Part shown: one piece after another, positions 19,317 through 28,998 of the stretch
Position numbering within the stretch: position 1 is the stretch's first letter
How the letters are laid out: every line of letters begins with the position of its first letter
Assembly (NCBI GenBank): GCA_963709525.1
Contig: CAVPXB010000015.1
Span: 310,001 to 374,000 of the forward strand
Reading direction: 5' to 3'
Source: CAIWHR01 sp963709525
GTDB taxonomy: Bacteria > Pseudomonadota > Gammaproteobacteria > Burkholderiales > Casimicrobiaceae
Length of the DNA: 64,000 nt
The notes under the pieces: generated by a model
Seen by the model: the letters and a program-made list of their open reading frames with translations, nothing else
What the model was told of the DNA's origin: nothing
Databases searched by the model: none
Made by a program: the position numbers and the translations under genes

Positions 19317-20708
19317 ATGCGGGACTTTAAGAACCACACCTTTGACGAGATCGCGGTCGACCAATCGGAGACCGCGTCACGCACGCTCACCAGCAGCGAC
19401 ATCCAGGCGCTGGCGCTCGCCGCCGGGGACGTCGAGGGTTTCTACCTCGACAAGAACGACCCGACCGACCGCCCCTCGGCGCAGGCTGCTGCTGCCGTTG
19501 CGATGGTCGCTGGCCTGCTCAACCGACAGTTGCCGGGCCCTGGCAGCGCCATCGTGGGCACCCAGCTGCACTACAGCGGCGACTGCTATGTCGGCGACAC
19601 GTTGACCGCGACCGTGACCGCCCGGGTCAAGCATGTCCAGGGCCATCGGATCGAGTTCGGTTGCCGGTGCACGAACCAGCACGGCGAGGTGCTGGTGGAT
19701 GGTGTGATAACGGTCGCCGCTCCCACGCAGCGGATCTCCCACAGCAACCTCGCGATGCCGGAGTTGATCCAGCGCCGCAACGATGGCTTCGGCAAGCTGA
19801 TGCAACGCTGCGACGCGCTGCCCGCGGTCATCTGCGCGGTCGTGCACCCCTGCGATTCCGCATCGCTGGGTGGCGCAATCGAGGCCGCGCGGGCCAACCT
19901 CATCATCCCGCTGCTCATCGGTCCGGAAGCAAAAATCCGCGCCGTCGCCAACGCCGATGGCATCGACATCACCGGCTTTCAGCTGGTGAACGTCGAACAC
20001 AGCCATGCAGCGGCCTTCAAGGCCGTCGAGATGGTGCGCGCCGGGCACGCCGAGGGCTTGATGAAAGGCAGCCTGCATACCGACGAGCTGATGGCGGCTG
20101 TCGTGCCGACGACGACCGGCCTGCGCACGGCACGCCGCATGTCGCACGTGTTCGTCCTCGACGTGCCGACTTATCCGCGGCTGCTGATGGTCACCGACGC
20201 GGCGATCAACATCGAGCCCGACCTCGCTACCAAGGTCGACATCTGCCAGAACGCAATCGAACTCGCGCACATCCTGGGCATCGCCAAGCCGAAGGTCGCG
20301 GTGCTTTCCGCCGTCGAAACCGTGAACCCGAAGATTCCCAGCACCCTCGACGCCGCGGCGCTGTGCAAGATGGCCGATCGCGGCCAGATCATCGGGGGCA
20401 TCATCGACGGGCCGCTCGCCTTCGACAACGCGATCTCGGTCGAGGCCGCGCGCACGAAGAAGATCATCTCCGCGGTCGCGGGCGTGGCCGACATTCTGCT
20501 GGTGCCCGACCTCGAGTCCGGCAACATGGTTGCCAAGCAGCTGCAATACCTCGCCGGTGCCGATGCCGCGGGAATCGTGCTGGGCACGCGCGCGCCGATC
20601 GTGCTCACGTCGCGCGCCGATGGCATTCGATCGCGACTTGCCTCGACCGCGGTGCTGAAGCTGGTCGCGCACGATCGTCGCAATCGCCTGCTCGCCACCA
20701 AGCCCTGA
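19317..20708 (+). CDS. Bifunctional MaoC-like enoyl-CoA hydratase / phosphate acetyltransferase
   Basis: This 463-residue fusion has an N-terminal MaoC/hotdog domain (about residues 1-140; FYLDKNDPTDRPSAQAA and GDTLTATVTARVKH) and a C-terminal phosphotransacetylase/phosphotransbutyrylase domain (about 160-460; AVVHPCDSASLGGAIEAA, GLMKGSLHTDELM, VADILLVPDLESGNM). The second half should exchange CoA and phosphate on short acyl groups. It is followed 12 bases later by acetate kinase, so the pair would interconvert acyl-CoA with carboxylate and ATP. ATG 19317 is chosen because upstream residues are not family-like. Similar fusions are annotated in many Proteobacteria. Preference for acetyl versus propionyl or butyryl groups is unknown. 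Confidence 0.9.
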   Translation: MRDFKNHTFDEIAVDQSETASRTLTSSDIQALALAAGDVEGFYLDKNDPTDRPSAQAAAAVAMVAGLLNRQLPGPGSAIVGTQLHYSGDCYVGDTLTATVTARVKHVQGHRIEFGCRCTNQHGEVLVDGVITVAAPTQRISHSNLAMPELIQRRNDGFGKLMQRCDALPAVICAVVHPCDSASLGGAIEAARANLIIPLLIGPEAKIRAVANADGIDITGFQLVNVEHSHAAAFKAVEMVRAGHAEGLMKGSLHTDELMAAVVPTTTGLRTARRMSHVFVLDVPTYPRLLMVTDAAINIEPDLATKVDICQNAIELAHILGIAKPKVAVLSAVETVNPKIPSTLDAAALCKMADRGQIIGGIIDGPLAFDNAISVEAARTKKIISAVAGVADILLVPDLESGNMVAKQLQYLAGADAAGIVLGTRAPIVLTSRADGIRSRLASTAVLKLVAHDRRNRLLATKP

Positions 20709-20720
20709 CCTGCCGCGATC

Positions 20721-21905
20721 ATGGAAGATGCCATCGTCGTACTGAACGCCGGTTCGTCGTCGATCAAGTTCTCGGTGTTCGAAATCGCGGCCGACGCGCC
20801 GGTCCTGACCCTGCGCGGCCAGATCGAGGGCCTGTACACGTCGACCAAGTTCGTCGCCAAGGACGCGGTCGGGGCGACCACGGTCACCCGCGAATGGAGC
20901 GATGCGGAGCCGCAGAACCACGACGGCGCGATCCGCTACCTGCTGGATTTCCTGTACGACAAGCTGGCGCAGCATCGACTGCTTGCGGTGGGCCATCGGG
21001 TGGTGCACGGCGGACTCGAGTATGAGCACCCGGTGCGCATCGACGGACAAGTGCTGGCCCGCCTCGAGAAATTCATCCCGCTTGCCCCGCTGCATCAGCC
21101 GCACAATCTCGCGGCAATCCGCGCGCTGCGGGCCCGCGTGCCCAATCTGCCGCAGGTCGCCTGCTTCGACACGTCGTTTCACCGCACGGCGCCGACGGTG
21201 GCGCAGGCCTTCGCGCTGCCCCCGGCGATCACCGACCGCGGGGTGCGGCGCTACGGCTTTCACGGGCTCTCCTACGAGTACGTCGCGGCGACGCTGCCGC
21301 AATTCGACGCCGCCGCCGCGCGCGGCCGGGTCGTCGTGGCCCACCTGGGCAACGGTGCCAGCATGTGCGCGATGGCCGCGGGACGCAGCGTCACGACGAC
21401 GATGGGATTCACCGCCGTCGACGGCCTGCCGATGGGCACCCGCACCGGTGCGCTCGATCCAGGCGTGGTGCTCTACCTGATGGACGAACTCAAGATGGAC
21501 GCCCGCGCGATCGAGAAGCTCCTCTACAAGGAGTCGGGGCTCCTCGGCGTTTCGGGCGTCTCGTCCGACATGCGCACGCTGCTGGCCAGCGACGATCCTC
21601 GCGCCGCCTTTGCGGTGGAACTCTTCTGCTATCGCGTCACCTGCGAACTCGGGTCGCTGGCGGCGGCATTGGGCGGCCTCGACGCGCTGGTGTTCACCGG
21701 CGGCATCGGCGAACACGCCGCGCCGGTGCGCGAGCGCATCCTGCGCGCGGCGGCCTGGCTTGGCGTCGAACTCGACCCTGTCGCCAACGCGGCCGACGGA
21801 CCGCGTCTGACGAAGGATGGCAGCCGCACCCGCGCGTGGGTGATTCCCACCAACGAAGAGCTGATGATCGCGCGCCACACGCGCGCGCTGCTCGCCGCCG
21901 GTTGA
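20721..21905 (+). CDS. ackA: Acetate kinase
   Basis: The 394-residue ASKHA-fold kinase starts MEDAIVVLNAGSSSIKFSVFE, with the N-terminal NxGSSSIK motif. VGHRVVHGG, FDTSFHRT and HGLSYEYV, carrying the catalytic residues, follow. HLGNGASMCA and FTGGIGEHAAPVRE near the C-terminus are diagnostic. The enzyme makes acetate and ATP from acetyl phosphate, or the reverse. It forms an operon with the preceding phosphotransacetylase fusion. Propionate kinase is an alternative function in the same family. Confidence 0.95.
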   Translation: MEDAIVVLNAGSSSIKFSVFEIAADAPVLTLRGQIEGLYTSTKFVAKDAVGATTVTREWSDAEPQNHDGAIRYLLDFLYDKLAQHRLLAVGHRVVHGGLEYEHPVRIDGQVLARLEKFIPLAPLHQPHNLAAIRALRARVPNLPQVACFDTSFHRTAPTVAQAFALPPAITDRGVRRYGFHGLSYEYVAATLPQFDAAAARGRVVVAHLGNGASMCAMAAGRSVTTTMGFTAVDGLPMGTRTGALDPGVVLYLMDELKMDARAIEKLLYKESGLLGVSGVSSDMRTLLASDDPRAAFAVELFCYRVTCELGSLAAALGGLDALVFTGGIGEHAAPVRERILRAAAWLGVELDPVANAADGPRLTKDGSRTRAWVIPTNEELMIARHTRALLAAG

Positions 21906-21928
21906 CGGCGGCCGTCGCAGGCGCGCCG

Positions 21929-23098
21929 TCATGCGAGCGGCAGCTGTTGCTCGGCGAGCTTCACCCAGTAGCTGGCGCCGATCGCCAGCACGTCATCGTT
22001 GAAATCGTAGGCCGGATTGTGCAGGCCGGGCGTGGCGTCGCCGGTTCCCGACCCCAGCCACACGTAACAGCCGGGCTTCGCCTGCAGCATGAACGCGAAA
22101 TCCTCGCTGCCCATCTCGGGCACGGGATCGGCGATCACGCCCTGCGCTCCGACCACGGCGTTGGCCGCGGCCAGCGCGTGCCCGACCTCGGTGGCCGAGT
22201 TGATGGTGGATGGATAGCGGCGTTCGTAACGGACGGTCGCGCGCATCTCGAACATCGCCGCGGCCCCGGCGACGATGGTGCGCAGCCGCTGCTCGATCAG
22301 GTCCTGGACTTCGGGCTTGAACGAGCGCACGGTGCCGCGCAGAACGACTTCCTCGGGGATGACGTTCCAGGTGTCACCGCCATGCACCTGCGTGACGCTG
22401 ACCACGCCGGCATCGAGCGGGTGGAGGTTGCGCGCGACGATGGTCTGCAGCGCATTGATGGCGTGGGCGACGAACAGCATCGGATCCTTGCCCTGGTAGG
22501 GCATCGCGGCGTGCGCGCCCTTGCCGGTGGCCACGATCTCGAAGATGTCGTAGGCGCCCATCAGCGGACCGGCGCGGGTGGCGATGGTGCCTACCGGCAG
22601 CTTCGGCCAGTTGTGCATGCCGTAGACCGCCTGCACGGGAAAGCGGTCGAAGAGTCCCTCCTCGACCATCACCCGGCCACCCCCCTCGTTTTCCTCGGCG
22701 GGCTGGAAGATGAACACCACGGTGCCGTCGAAGCTCTTCTTGCGCGCCAGCGCAGCCGCGGCGCCGAGCAGCATCGACGTGTGCCCGTCGTGGCCGCAGG
22801 CGTGCATGCGCCCGTCGTGACGCGAGGCGTAGGGGGCGTTGCTGCGCTCGTGGATGTGCAGCGCATCGAGATCGGCGCGCAGGCCGATCGCCCGGCTGCC
22901 GCTGCCGGCGCGCAGCACGCCGACGACGCCGGTCCTGGCCAGCCCGGTGTGCACCTCGAGTCCCAGCGCGCGCAGGCGTTCGGCAACGAAGGCGCCGGTC
23001 GCCGTTTCCTCGAAGGCGGTTTCGGGATGCGCGTGCAGGTGGTGGCGCCAACCCTTCATCTCGGGGACGAGGCGCAGAACTTCGGGGCAGAGTTGCAT
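21929..23098 (-). CDS. M20-family amidohydrolase (hippurate hydrolase/N-acyl amino acid type)
   Basis: A 389-residue zinc-dependent hydrolase that removes acyl or similar groups from amino acids. Motifs: RHHLHAHPETAFEE at the N-terminus, LRADLDALHI, the metal-binding HACGHDGHTSMLLGAA near residue 100, the catalytic-glutamate segment FIFQPAEENEGGG and GLHNPAYDFNDDVL near the end. The dimerisation domain includes GKGAHAAMPYQGKDPM. It is the last gene of a minus-strand run that holds two ATC-hydrolase-family proteins and a Liv-type importer, so it may act on a carbamoyl- or acyl-amino acid made or imported by that cluster. That role is inference from context. Confidence 0.88.
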   Translation of the reverse strand: MQLCPEVLRLVPEMKGWRHHLHAHPETAFEETATGAFVAERLRALGLEVHTGLARTGVVGVLRAGSGSRAIGLRADLDALHIHERSNAPYASRHDGRMHACGHDGHTSMLLGAAAALARKKSFDGTVVFIFQPAEENEGGGRVMVEEGLFDRFPVQAVYGMHNWPKLPVGTIATRAGPLMGAYDIFEIVATGKGAHAAMPYQGKDPMLFVAHAINALQTIVARNLHPLDAGVVSVTQVHGGDTWNVIPEEVVLRGTVRSFKPEVQDLIEQRLRTIVAGAAAMFEMRATVRYERRYPSTINSATEVGHALAAANAVVGAQGVIADPVPEMGSEDFAFMLQAKPGCYVWLGSGTGDATPGLHNPAYDFNDDVLAIGASYWVKLAEQQLPLA

Positions 23099-23120
23099 CG
23101 GGGGCTTTCGGGAAAGCCGA

Positions 23121-23600
23121 TCAGTCGGCGTTGTCGGCGGGTTCGCCGTCGAGCGTGTAGCGAAAATCGCAGTGCGGCGCGCCCTGCATGATGGTCTGCG
23201 AGCGCGCGAAGCCGATCGCCGGGTTGTAACCGCGGCAGAACTCGCCGTCGCGATTGCAGGAGAGCACCGCGCCGAGTTCGGGAATGCCGAGCTCGCGGTA
23301 CATCTCGGCGTAGCGGCAGCGGGTCACGTTGAAGTCGAGCCGCGTCGGTGTGGCCTGCAGGAAGTCGATCGCCAGCGCATCGTCGGCTTGCCACCGCGGC
23401 AGCAGCGCGGCGAAGTCGGCCAGGTCGGGCGCACCGCCCTGCTCCTGCGCCATCGCGGCGCCGGTATCGCGGGCCATCCGCACCACCGCCTCGCGCAGAA
23501 TCGCGAGTGCTGCGTCGCGGGTCATGTGGCGCTCCATGGTGGCGAGCAGGGTCCTGGCGAATTCGGCTTCGATGCGCCGGCGTTCGAGGATGCTGGTCAT
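23121..23600 (-). CDS. L-2-amino-thiazoline-4-carboxylic acid hydrolase-family protein (copy 1)
   Basis: The 159-residue protein starts at ATG 23600, seven bases after a good GGAGG site. The C-terminal half carries features I associate with the ATC_hydrolase family: NVTRCRYAEMYRELGIPELG, LSCNRDGEFCRGYNPAIGF and the closing TIMQGAPHCDFRY, with three conserved cysteines. The founding enzyme opens the thiazoline ring of ATC to N-carbamoyl-L-cysteine in Pseudomonas; most members are uncharacterised. It sits between livF and the M20 hydrolase. A second family member is encoded at 28392, and the two are too different to be a recent duplication. Confidence 0.75.
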   Translation of the reverse strand: MTSILERRRIEAEFARTLLATMERHMTRDAALAILREAVVRMARDTGAAMAQEQGGAPDLADFAALLPRWQADDALAIDFLQATPTRLDFNVTRCRYAEMYRELGIPELGAVLSCNRDGEFCRGYNPAIGFARSQTIMQGAPHCDFRYTLDGEPADNAD

Positions 23601-23648
23601 GGGCAAGCCTCCGGGACAAGGGGATGAACAAGCGGGGATGAGCAGACT

Positions 23649-24370
23649 TCAGTCGCGGCCGAGGTAGGTGGCGCGGATGCGTTCATCGGCGCGCAGCGCT
23701 TCGGCGGGGCCTTCCAGCGCGACCCGCCCGCCTTCCATCACGTAGCCGTGATCGGCGACCTTGAGCGCGGCCTTGACGTTCTGTTCGACCAGCAGGATGG
23801 CGGTGCCGGTGGCGCGAATCTCGGTGATCAGATCGAAAATCTGCCGCACGATCTTTGGCGCGAGGCCCAGCGAGGGCTCGTCCAGGAGCAGGAGACGCGG
23901 CGCGCTCATCAGCGCGCGGCCGATGGTCAGCATCTGCTGCTCGCCGCCGGACAGCGAACCTGCGGCCTGACGGTAGCGCTCGCGGAGCAGCGGAAAGCGG
24001 CCGAGAACTTCGTCCAGGCGCGCGTCGAGCGCCGTGCCGTTCAGCGCCCCAGCGCCGAGGATCAGGTTTTCGCGCACCGTCATGTTGTTGAACACCTGCC
24101 GCCCTTCCGGCGCCTGCGCCAGACCTGCCGCAACGATGCGGTGCGAGGGACGGTTGGTGATGTCGGCGCCGGCGAAGCGGATCGTTCCCGAGGTCACGCG
24201 ATAGACGCCGGAGATCGCGCGCATCAGCGTCGTCTTGCCGACGCCATTGGCGCCGAGCACGGTCACCACCCCGCGTTCCGGTACCACCAGCGAGACGCCG
24301 GACAGGATCTGCTGCAGTCCCATGCTCACGACGACCGCGTCAACCTTCAGCAGCGGAGCTGCCTCGGCCG

Positions 24371-24374
<4 letters not shown>
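23649..24374 (-). CDS. livF: Branched-chain amino acid-type ABC transporter ATP-binding protein LivF
   Basis: The 241-residue cytoplasmic ATPase has Walker A GANGVGKTTLM near residue 39, the signature LSGGEQQMLTIGRALM, Walker B LLLLDEPSLGLAP and the switch histidine region ILLVEQN. The EPSLGLAP and YVMEGGRVALEG patterns separate LivF from LivG. It overlaps livG by four bases. Together with LivG it powers LivHM. The substrate may be an amino acid, amide or other polar compound. Confidence 0.93.
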
Positions 24375-25135
<761 letters not shown>

Positions 25136-25138
25136 CGC

Positions 25139-26131
25139 CTACCAGCCCGCGCGCGTGCCGCGCAGCCGGCGGCGGAAAAACTCCAGCGCGGGCACTTCGC
25201 CCAGCAGGCCCTTGGGCAGGAACAGGATGCAGACGAACAGCACCAGGCCGACGGCAATCATGCGCAAATTGCCGACGCCGCGCAGCAATTCAGGCAGCAC
25301 GATGAGGATGGTCGCGCCCAGCGCTGCGCCGGGCACGCTGCCGAGGCCGCCGATCACCGCCATCGACAGGATCAGGATCGATTCGCTGAAGCGAAAGCTG
25401 TCCGGACTGATGTAGCCCGACGTATGCGCGTGCAGCGCGCCGGCGATGCCGGCGCAGAACGATGCCAGCGCGAAGGCTTCGATCTTGAGCCGCACCGTCG
25501 CCACGCCCATGGCTTCGGCGCAGGCATCGTCTTCGCGCAGCGCGCGCAGCGCGTTGCCGTAGTACGAATGGGTGAGCCGCGACAGCGCCCACAGCAGGAC
25601 GAGCGTGACGGCGAGGGTGACCAGCAGGTTGACCACCAGGCCTTCGTGACCCGCGATGGAAATCGCGGGAATGCCGCGGATGCCCATCGGCCCCCGCGTG
25701 AAGCCGACCCAGTTGCTCATGGCGACGACGATCATCTCGCCGATGCCGAGGGTGGCCACCGCGAAGTAGATGCTGGTCAGCCGCATGGTCGGCAGCGCGA
25801 CCAGCACGCCCAGCGCGCAGGCGACGGCGCCGGCCGCGGGCAAGGTCGCGATCACCGGCCAGCCGAGCTTGGTCGACAGCAGCGCCGCCGCGTAGGCGCC
25901 GATGCCGAAAAACGCTGCGTGCCCGAGCGTCATCAGGCCGGCGGTGCCGGTGACGAAATTCAAGCTGGCGGCGAGGATCACGAACAGCAAGGTGGTGATC
26001 GCGATCTGGATCGCGTAGCCGCTGCCGGAGGCGAGGAGAAGGACCACAACCAGCGCCAGCGCGACGCCGGCACCGACCCGATACGGCCAGCCGGCGAAGC
26101 TGCGCTGCGCCATCGACCCGCTGCGGTTCAC
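25139..26131 (-). CDS. livM: Branched-chain amino acid-type ABC transporter permease LivM
   Basis: A membrane protein with the LivM core ASLNFVTGTAGLMTLGHAAFF and the cytoplasmic-loop block ALREDDACAEAMGVATVRLK, which contacts the ATPases. The tail LPKGLLGEVPALEFFRRRL is also typical. The start is uncertain: GTG 26131 (330 residues) follows a GAAGG site seven bases upstream; ATG 26113 gives 324; an ATG at 26251 overlapping the livH stop would add 40 residues made only of a duplicated 60-bp unit (twice SPTGRPEGEHRSAQHEGSPV), which are not part of the family. I prefer the GTG. Confidence 0.88.
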   Translation of the reverse strand: MNRSGSMAQRSFAGWPYRVGAGVALALVVVLLLASGSGYAIQIAITTLLFVILAASLNFVTGTAGLMTLGHAAFFGIGAYAAALLSTKLGWPVIATLPAAGAVACALGVLVALPTMRLTSIYFAVATLGIGEMIVVAMSNWVGFTRGPMGIRGIPAISIAGHEGLVVNLLVTLAVTLVLLWALSRLTHSYYGNALRALREDDACAEAMGVATVRLKIEAFALASFCAGIAGALHAHTSGYISPDSFRFSESILILSMAVIGGLGSVPGAALGATILIVLPELLRGVGNLRMIAVGLVLFVCILFLPKGLLGEVPALEFFRRRLRGTRAGW

Positions 26132-26250
26132 TGGACTACCTTCGTGCTGCGCACTCCGGTGTTCGCCCTCGGGGCGGCCCGTCGGGCTCACTGGACTACC
26201 TTCGTGCTGCGCACTCCGGTGTTCGCCCTCGGGGCGGCCCGTCGGGCTCA
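26131..26250. repeat. Perfect tandem duplication of a 60-bp unit at the livH/livM junction
   Basis: Bases 26131-26190 and 26191-26250 are identical over all 60 positions. The unit length is a multiple of three, so the open frame is kept (20 codons per unit). The distal unit contains the livH stop codon, and each unit carries a GAAGG-N7-GTG pattern on the minus strand that could act as a ribosome site and start. Confidence 0.93.
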
Positions 26251-27162
26251 TACGCGGTCGCGGCTGTAGCCGAAGATGCCGCGGGGAAAAAACACCAGCG
26301 TGACGATCAGGAATCCGTAGGCGATCATGTCCTTCCAGCCCGCCGACAGGAATTCGGTGGCCACCGACTCGGAGACGCCGAGGATCAGCGCGCAGACCAC
26401 CGCGCCGGGGATCGACGAGAGTCCGCCCATCACCATCGCGACGAAGGCCTTGACCGCCGGCGCGAAGCCCATGTGCGGGAAGATCGACCCGTCGTAGAGC
26501 CCCACCATGATGCCGGCTGCGGCCCCCAGCATCGATCCGACGATGAAGGTGGCGATGATCGCGCGCTCGGTGTCGATGCCCACGAACTGCGCCCCCAGCA
26601 GGTTGTTCGACACGGCGCGGATGGACAGGCCGATCCGCGTGCGGTAGAGCATGAACTGCAGGCCGGCGAGCATCAGCGCCGAGGCGACGAAGATGATCAC
26701 GTTGCCGTCGGTCACCGTGATGCCGCCCCACTCGAGCGGGCGCTGCAGCAGGTAGTGCTGCGGGATCGCCTGCATCTCGCCGCCGAAAGCGAGGTCCAGC
26801 GCCTCGCGGGCGACGATCGACAGCGCCAGCGAGGACAGCAGCGTCGCCTCGCGCATGGCGCGCGATTTCTGCGAGGCTTCGTCGCGGAAGCGGCGGAAGG
26901 GCTTGAATGCGAGGCGCTCGAGGCCGAAGCCCGTCAGCGCGCCGATGACCATGACACCCAGCAGCACCGCGACCAGTGGCGGCGCGAACGCGGTGATGAG
27001 GAACAATCCTCCGAAAGCGCCGATCGTGTACACCTCGCCGTGGGCGAAATTGACCACGTTGAGGACGCCGAAGATCAGCGTGAAGCCGATGGCGATCAGC
27101 GCATAGACCAAGCCGATCGACAGTCCGTTGACGACCTGCTGGGCGAGGTGGATATCGAACAC
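26248..27162 (-). CDS. livH: Branched-chain amino acid-type ABC transporter permease LivH
   Basis: The 304-residue permease begins MFDIHLAQQVVNGLSIGLVY and carries the LivH block IGFTLIFGVLNVVNFAHGE near residues 25-43. The ATPase-coupling loop RAVSNNLLGAQFVGIDTER follows, then MGGLSSIPGAVVCALILGVSE. Eight or so hydrophobic segments are apparent. It pairs with LivM to form the channel. Its last codons and stop lie in the duplicated 60-bp unit, so its C-terminus may have been altered by that event. Confidence 0.93.
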   Translation of the reverse strand: MFDIHLAQQVVNGLSIGLVYALIAIGFTLIFGVLNVVNFAHGEVYTIGAFGGLFLITAFAPPLVAVLLGVMVIGALTGFGLERLAFKPFRRFRDEASQKSRAMREATLLSSLALSIVAREALDLAFGGEMQAIPQHYLLQRPLEWGGITVTDGNVIIFVASALMLAGLQFMLYRTRIGLSIRAVSNNLLGAQFVGIDTERAIIATFIVGSMLGAAAGIMVGLYDGSIFPHMGFAPAVKAFVAMVMGGLSSIPGAVVCALILGVSESVATEFLSAGWKDMIAYGFLIVTLVFFPRGIFGYSRDRV

Positions 27163-27215
27163 AGTGGTGTTCCCGGCTCCAAGAGCCCGCCGCGTGACGG
27201 GCCTTCAGCGCGCGG

Positions 27216-28322
27216 TCAGAGGACGACGAACTTGCCGCCCTTGACCTCCATGCGCGCGAGCGACTTCGACGGCTCGCGGGTCTTGGGATCGAAGGTGGTC
27301 GCTCCGGTGACGCCCGGGTAGTTGGTGGTCGCGGCGAGCTGGTCGCGCAACTGCGCTCGCGTCGCTGCCGGACCCGCGCGCTTCAGCGCCTCGAGCATGA
27401 TGCCGACGGCGTCGAAGGCCTGCGCGGCGAACTGATTGGGCTCCTGGCCGAACCGGCGCTTGTACTCGTCGACAAAGGCCTTGACCTGGGGCGCCGGGTT
27501 GTCCGGGACGAAGGTGGTCGACAGCCGCAGCCCGTTGATGGCATCGCCGCCCAGTTCGAGCAGCTTGGGTGCGTACAGCGCCGAGGTCGAGAACATCTGC
27601 GACTTCACCGCCAGCTGCTTCGCCTGCTGCAGCAGCAATGCGCCTTCCTCGTAGAACATGGCGAGGTAGATCGCGTCGGGGTTGCTGCGGCTGACCTTGG
27701 TCAGGATGGAGCGGAAGTCGCGCGAGCCGGGGTTGAAGTATTCGACGCTGGTCTTGCCGCCGATGCCCTCGAAGGACTTGACGAAGTTCTCGGCGGCCGA
27801 GATGCCCCAGTCGTTCTGCAGCGCGATCACCGCCACGTTCTTGACGCCGGCCTCCTTCAGCCACGCCGCGTTGTACGGGCCCTCCTGCGCCTGCGTCGTG
27901 ATGTTGCGGAATTGCCATGGGCTGATCTTCACGAAGTCCGGATGCGACGCGGTCTGCGACAGCTGCGCGACGCCTTCCTTCGCATAGACCTCGGCCACCG
28001 CCATCGACGGGCCGCTGGCGAAATCGCCGAGCACGCCGAGCACCCGCTTGTCGTCGACGAACTTGCGGCCGATCGCCACCGCTTCCTTGGGATCGCTCTT
28101 CGAGTCTTCCCACAGGATCTGCACCTTGCGGCCGGCCACGCCGCCGTTCGCGTTGAAGCGCTCGAGCTGCATCGTGGCGGCGTTGCGGAACACTTCGCCG
28201 TACTGCGATTGCGTTCCGGTCAGCGGCGCCTGATAGCCAAGATAGAGATCCTGGGCGAGGACCGGGGCGGCGGCCAGGATGCCGACGGCGAGGGTGAGCC
28301 AACGGGCAAGGGTGCGGGTCAT
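27216..28322 (-). CDS. livK: Branched-chain amino acid-type ABC transporter substrate-binding protein LivK
   Basis: A 368-residue periplasmic binding protein with a signal peptide (MTRTLARWLTLAVGILAAAPVLAQ, cleavage after ALA). The mature part shows the type-I receptor fold: YQAPLTGTQSQYGEVFRNAA, VLGVLGDFASGPSMAVAEVY, and PDAIYLAMFYEEGALLLQQAK in the second lobe. It captures the substrate for LivHMGF. Family members bind amino acids, amides, urea or aromatic acids; the ligand cannot be read here. The gene heads the transporter block and follows the second ATC-hydrolase-family gene by 69 bases. Confidence 0.93.
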   Translation of the reverse strand: MTRTLARWLTLAVGILAAAPVLAQDLYLGYQAPLTGTQSQYGEVFRNAATMQLERFNANGGVAGRKVQILWEDSKSDPKEAVAIGRKFVDDKRVLGVLGDFASGPSMAVAEVYAKEGVAQLSQTASHPDFVKISPWQFRNITTQAQEGPYNAAWLKEAGVKNVAVIALQNDWGISAAENFVKSFEGIGGKTSVEYFNPGSRDFRSILTKVSRSNPDAIYLAMFYEEGALLLQQAKQLAVKSQMFSTSALYAPKLLELGGDAINGLRLSTTFVPDNPAPQVKAFVDEYKRRFGQEPNQFAAQAFDAVGIMLEALKRAGPAATRAQLRDQLAATTNYPGVTGATTFDPKTREPSKSLARMEVKGGKFVVL

Positions 28323-28391
28323 CGGTATCTCCGTGGTGGTGGGGCTTGCGAAAACGTGGGTGGTGGCGTGGCGCGACTCACGCACAGGTGG

Positions 28392-28895
28392 TCAGGGCTT
28401 CGGCCCCGGGCGGATGTGCAGTCGGCAACACCCGGAACGGCCCGGCTGCCAGGTCTCGGACTCGATGGCAAAGCCGGCGGCCTCGAAAGTGCCGTAGTCG
28501 ACGATGCCGGCCAGCGCGCACATCGTGGTTCGTTCTTCCTCGGGCAACCCGGCTTCTTCCCACGCTTCCTTCAGCGGGCAGCGGTGGAACTGGATCTCGA
28601 GCTCGTCGCTGTCACAGCGCAGCACTTCGGGTGCGAACAAGGCCTTGCCCTGCGGTATGAATTCGAGAAAAGTCGTCTTGAGGCCGGCGAGGTCGGCGGG
28701 GGCGTGCCGGGAAAATTTCCCGGAGATCGCTTCGCCGCGGCGGTAGATCGCGCGCTTCAGCACCGCCTGCGCCTTCTCGGCGCCGAACTCGCGCCGCATC
28801 TCGTCGTAAACCGCGTGATAGACGAGCGCCCGGCTCTTGAACGCGGCGCGCAGCTGCTCGAGCAACTGGGCTTCGCGGGGGGTGGGAGTGTCCAT
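28392..28895 (-). CDS. L-2-amino-thiazoline-4-carboxylic acid hydrolase-family protein (copy 2)
   Basis: A 167-residue protein starting at ATG 28895 with a GGAG site six bases upstream. The layout is that of the ATC_hydrolase family: an N-terminal helical part (VYHAVYDEMRREFGAEKAQAVL), then VLRCDSDELEIQFHRCPLKEAWEEAGL, a MCALAGIVDYGTFEAAGF block in place of the LSCNRDG region of copy 1, and a final cysteine pair RSGCCRLHI. The function of this subgroup is not known. Both family members flank the Liv importer in the same orientation, so they probably act on one imported compound, perhaps in successive steps or as a heteromer. Confidence 0.68.
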   Translation of the reverse strand: MDTPTPREAQLLEQLRAAFKSRALVYHAVYDEMRREFGAEKAQAVLKRAIYRRGEAISGKFSRHAPADLAGLKTTFLEFIPQGKALFAPEVLRCDSDELEIQFHRCPLKEAWEEAGLPEEERTTMCALAGIVDYGTFEAAGFAIESETWQPGRSGCCRLHIRPGPKP

Positions 28896-28998
28896 CGTCG
28901 GCTCCGGCGCAGAGGAAAACGGCGATTCTACGTCGTCGCGGGCGCGCGCAACCACGAACCGCTCGACATATCGATAGGCCGAGCCGCCGGATGCACCG

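Noticed and set aside
19377..21932. Very long open frames antisense to real genes, such as the 851-codon frame opposite the phosphotransacetylase-ackA pair and long frames opposite mnmG, atpA and atpD
   Set aside because: They are explained by the high GC content and codon bias of the sense genes; the translations are Arg/Gly/His/Pro-rich with no family motifs or ribosome sites.
25139..26731. LivM as a 530-residue protein with a long N-terminal extension
   Set aside because: The extension is the antisense/out-of-frame shadow of livH plus the duplicated 60-bp unit; the true membrane core starts near MAQRSFAGW.
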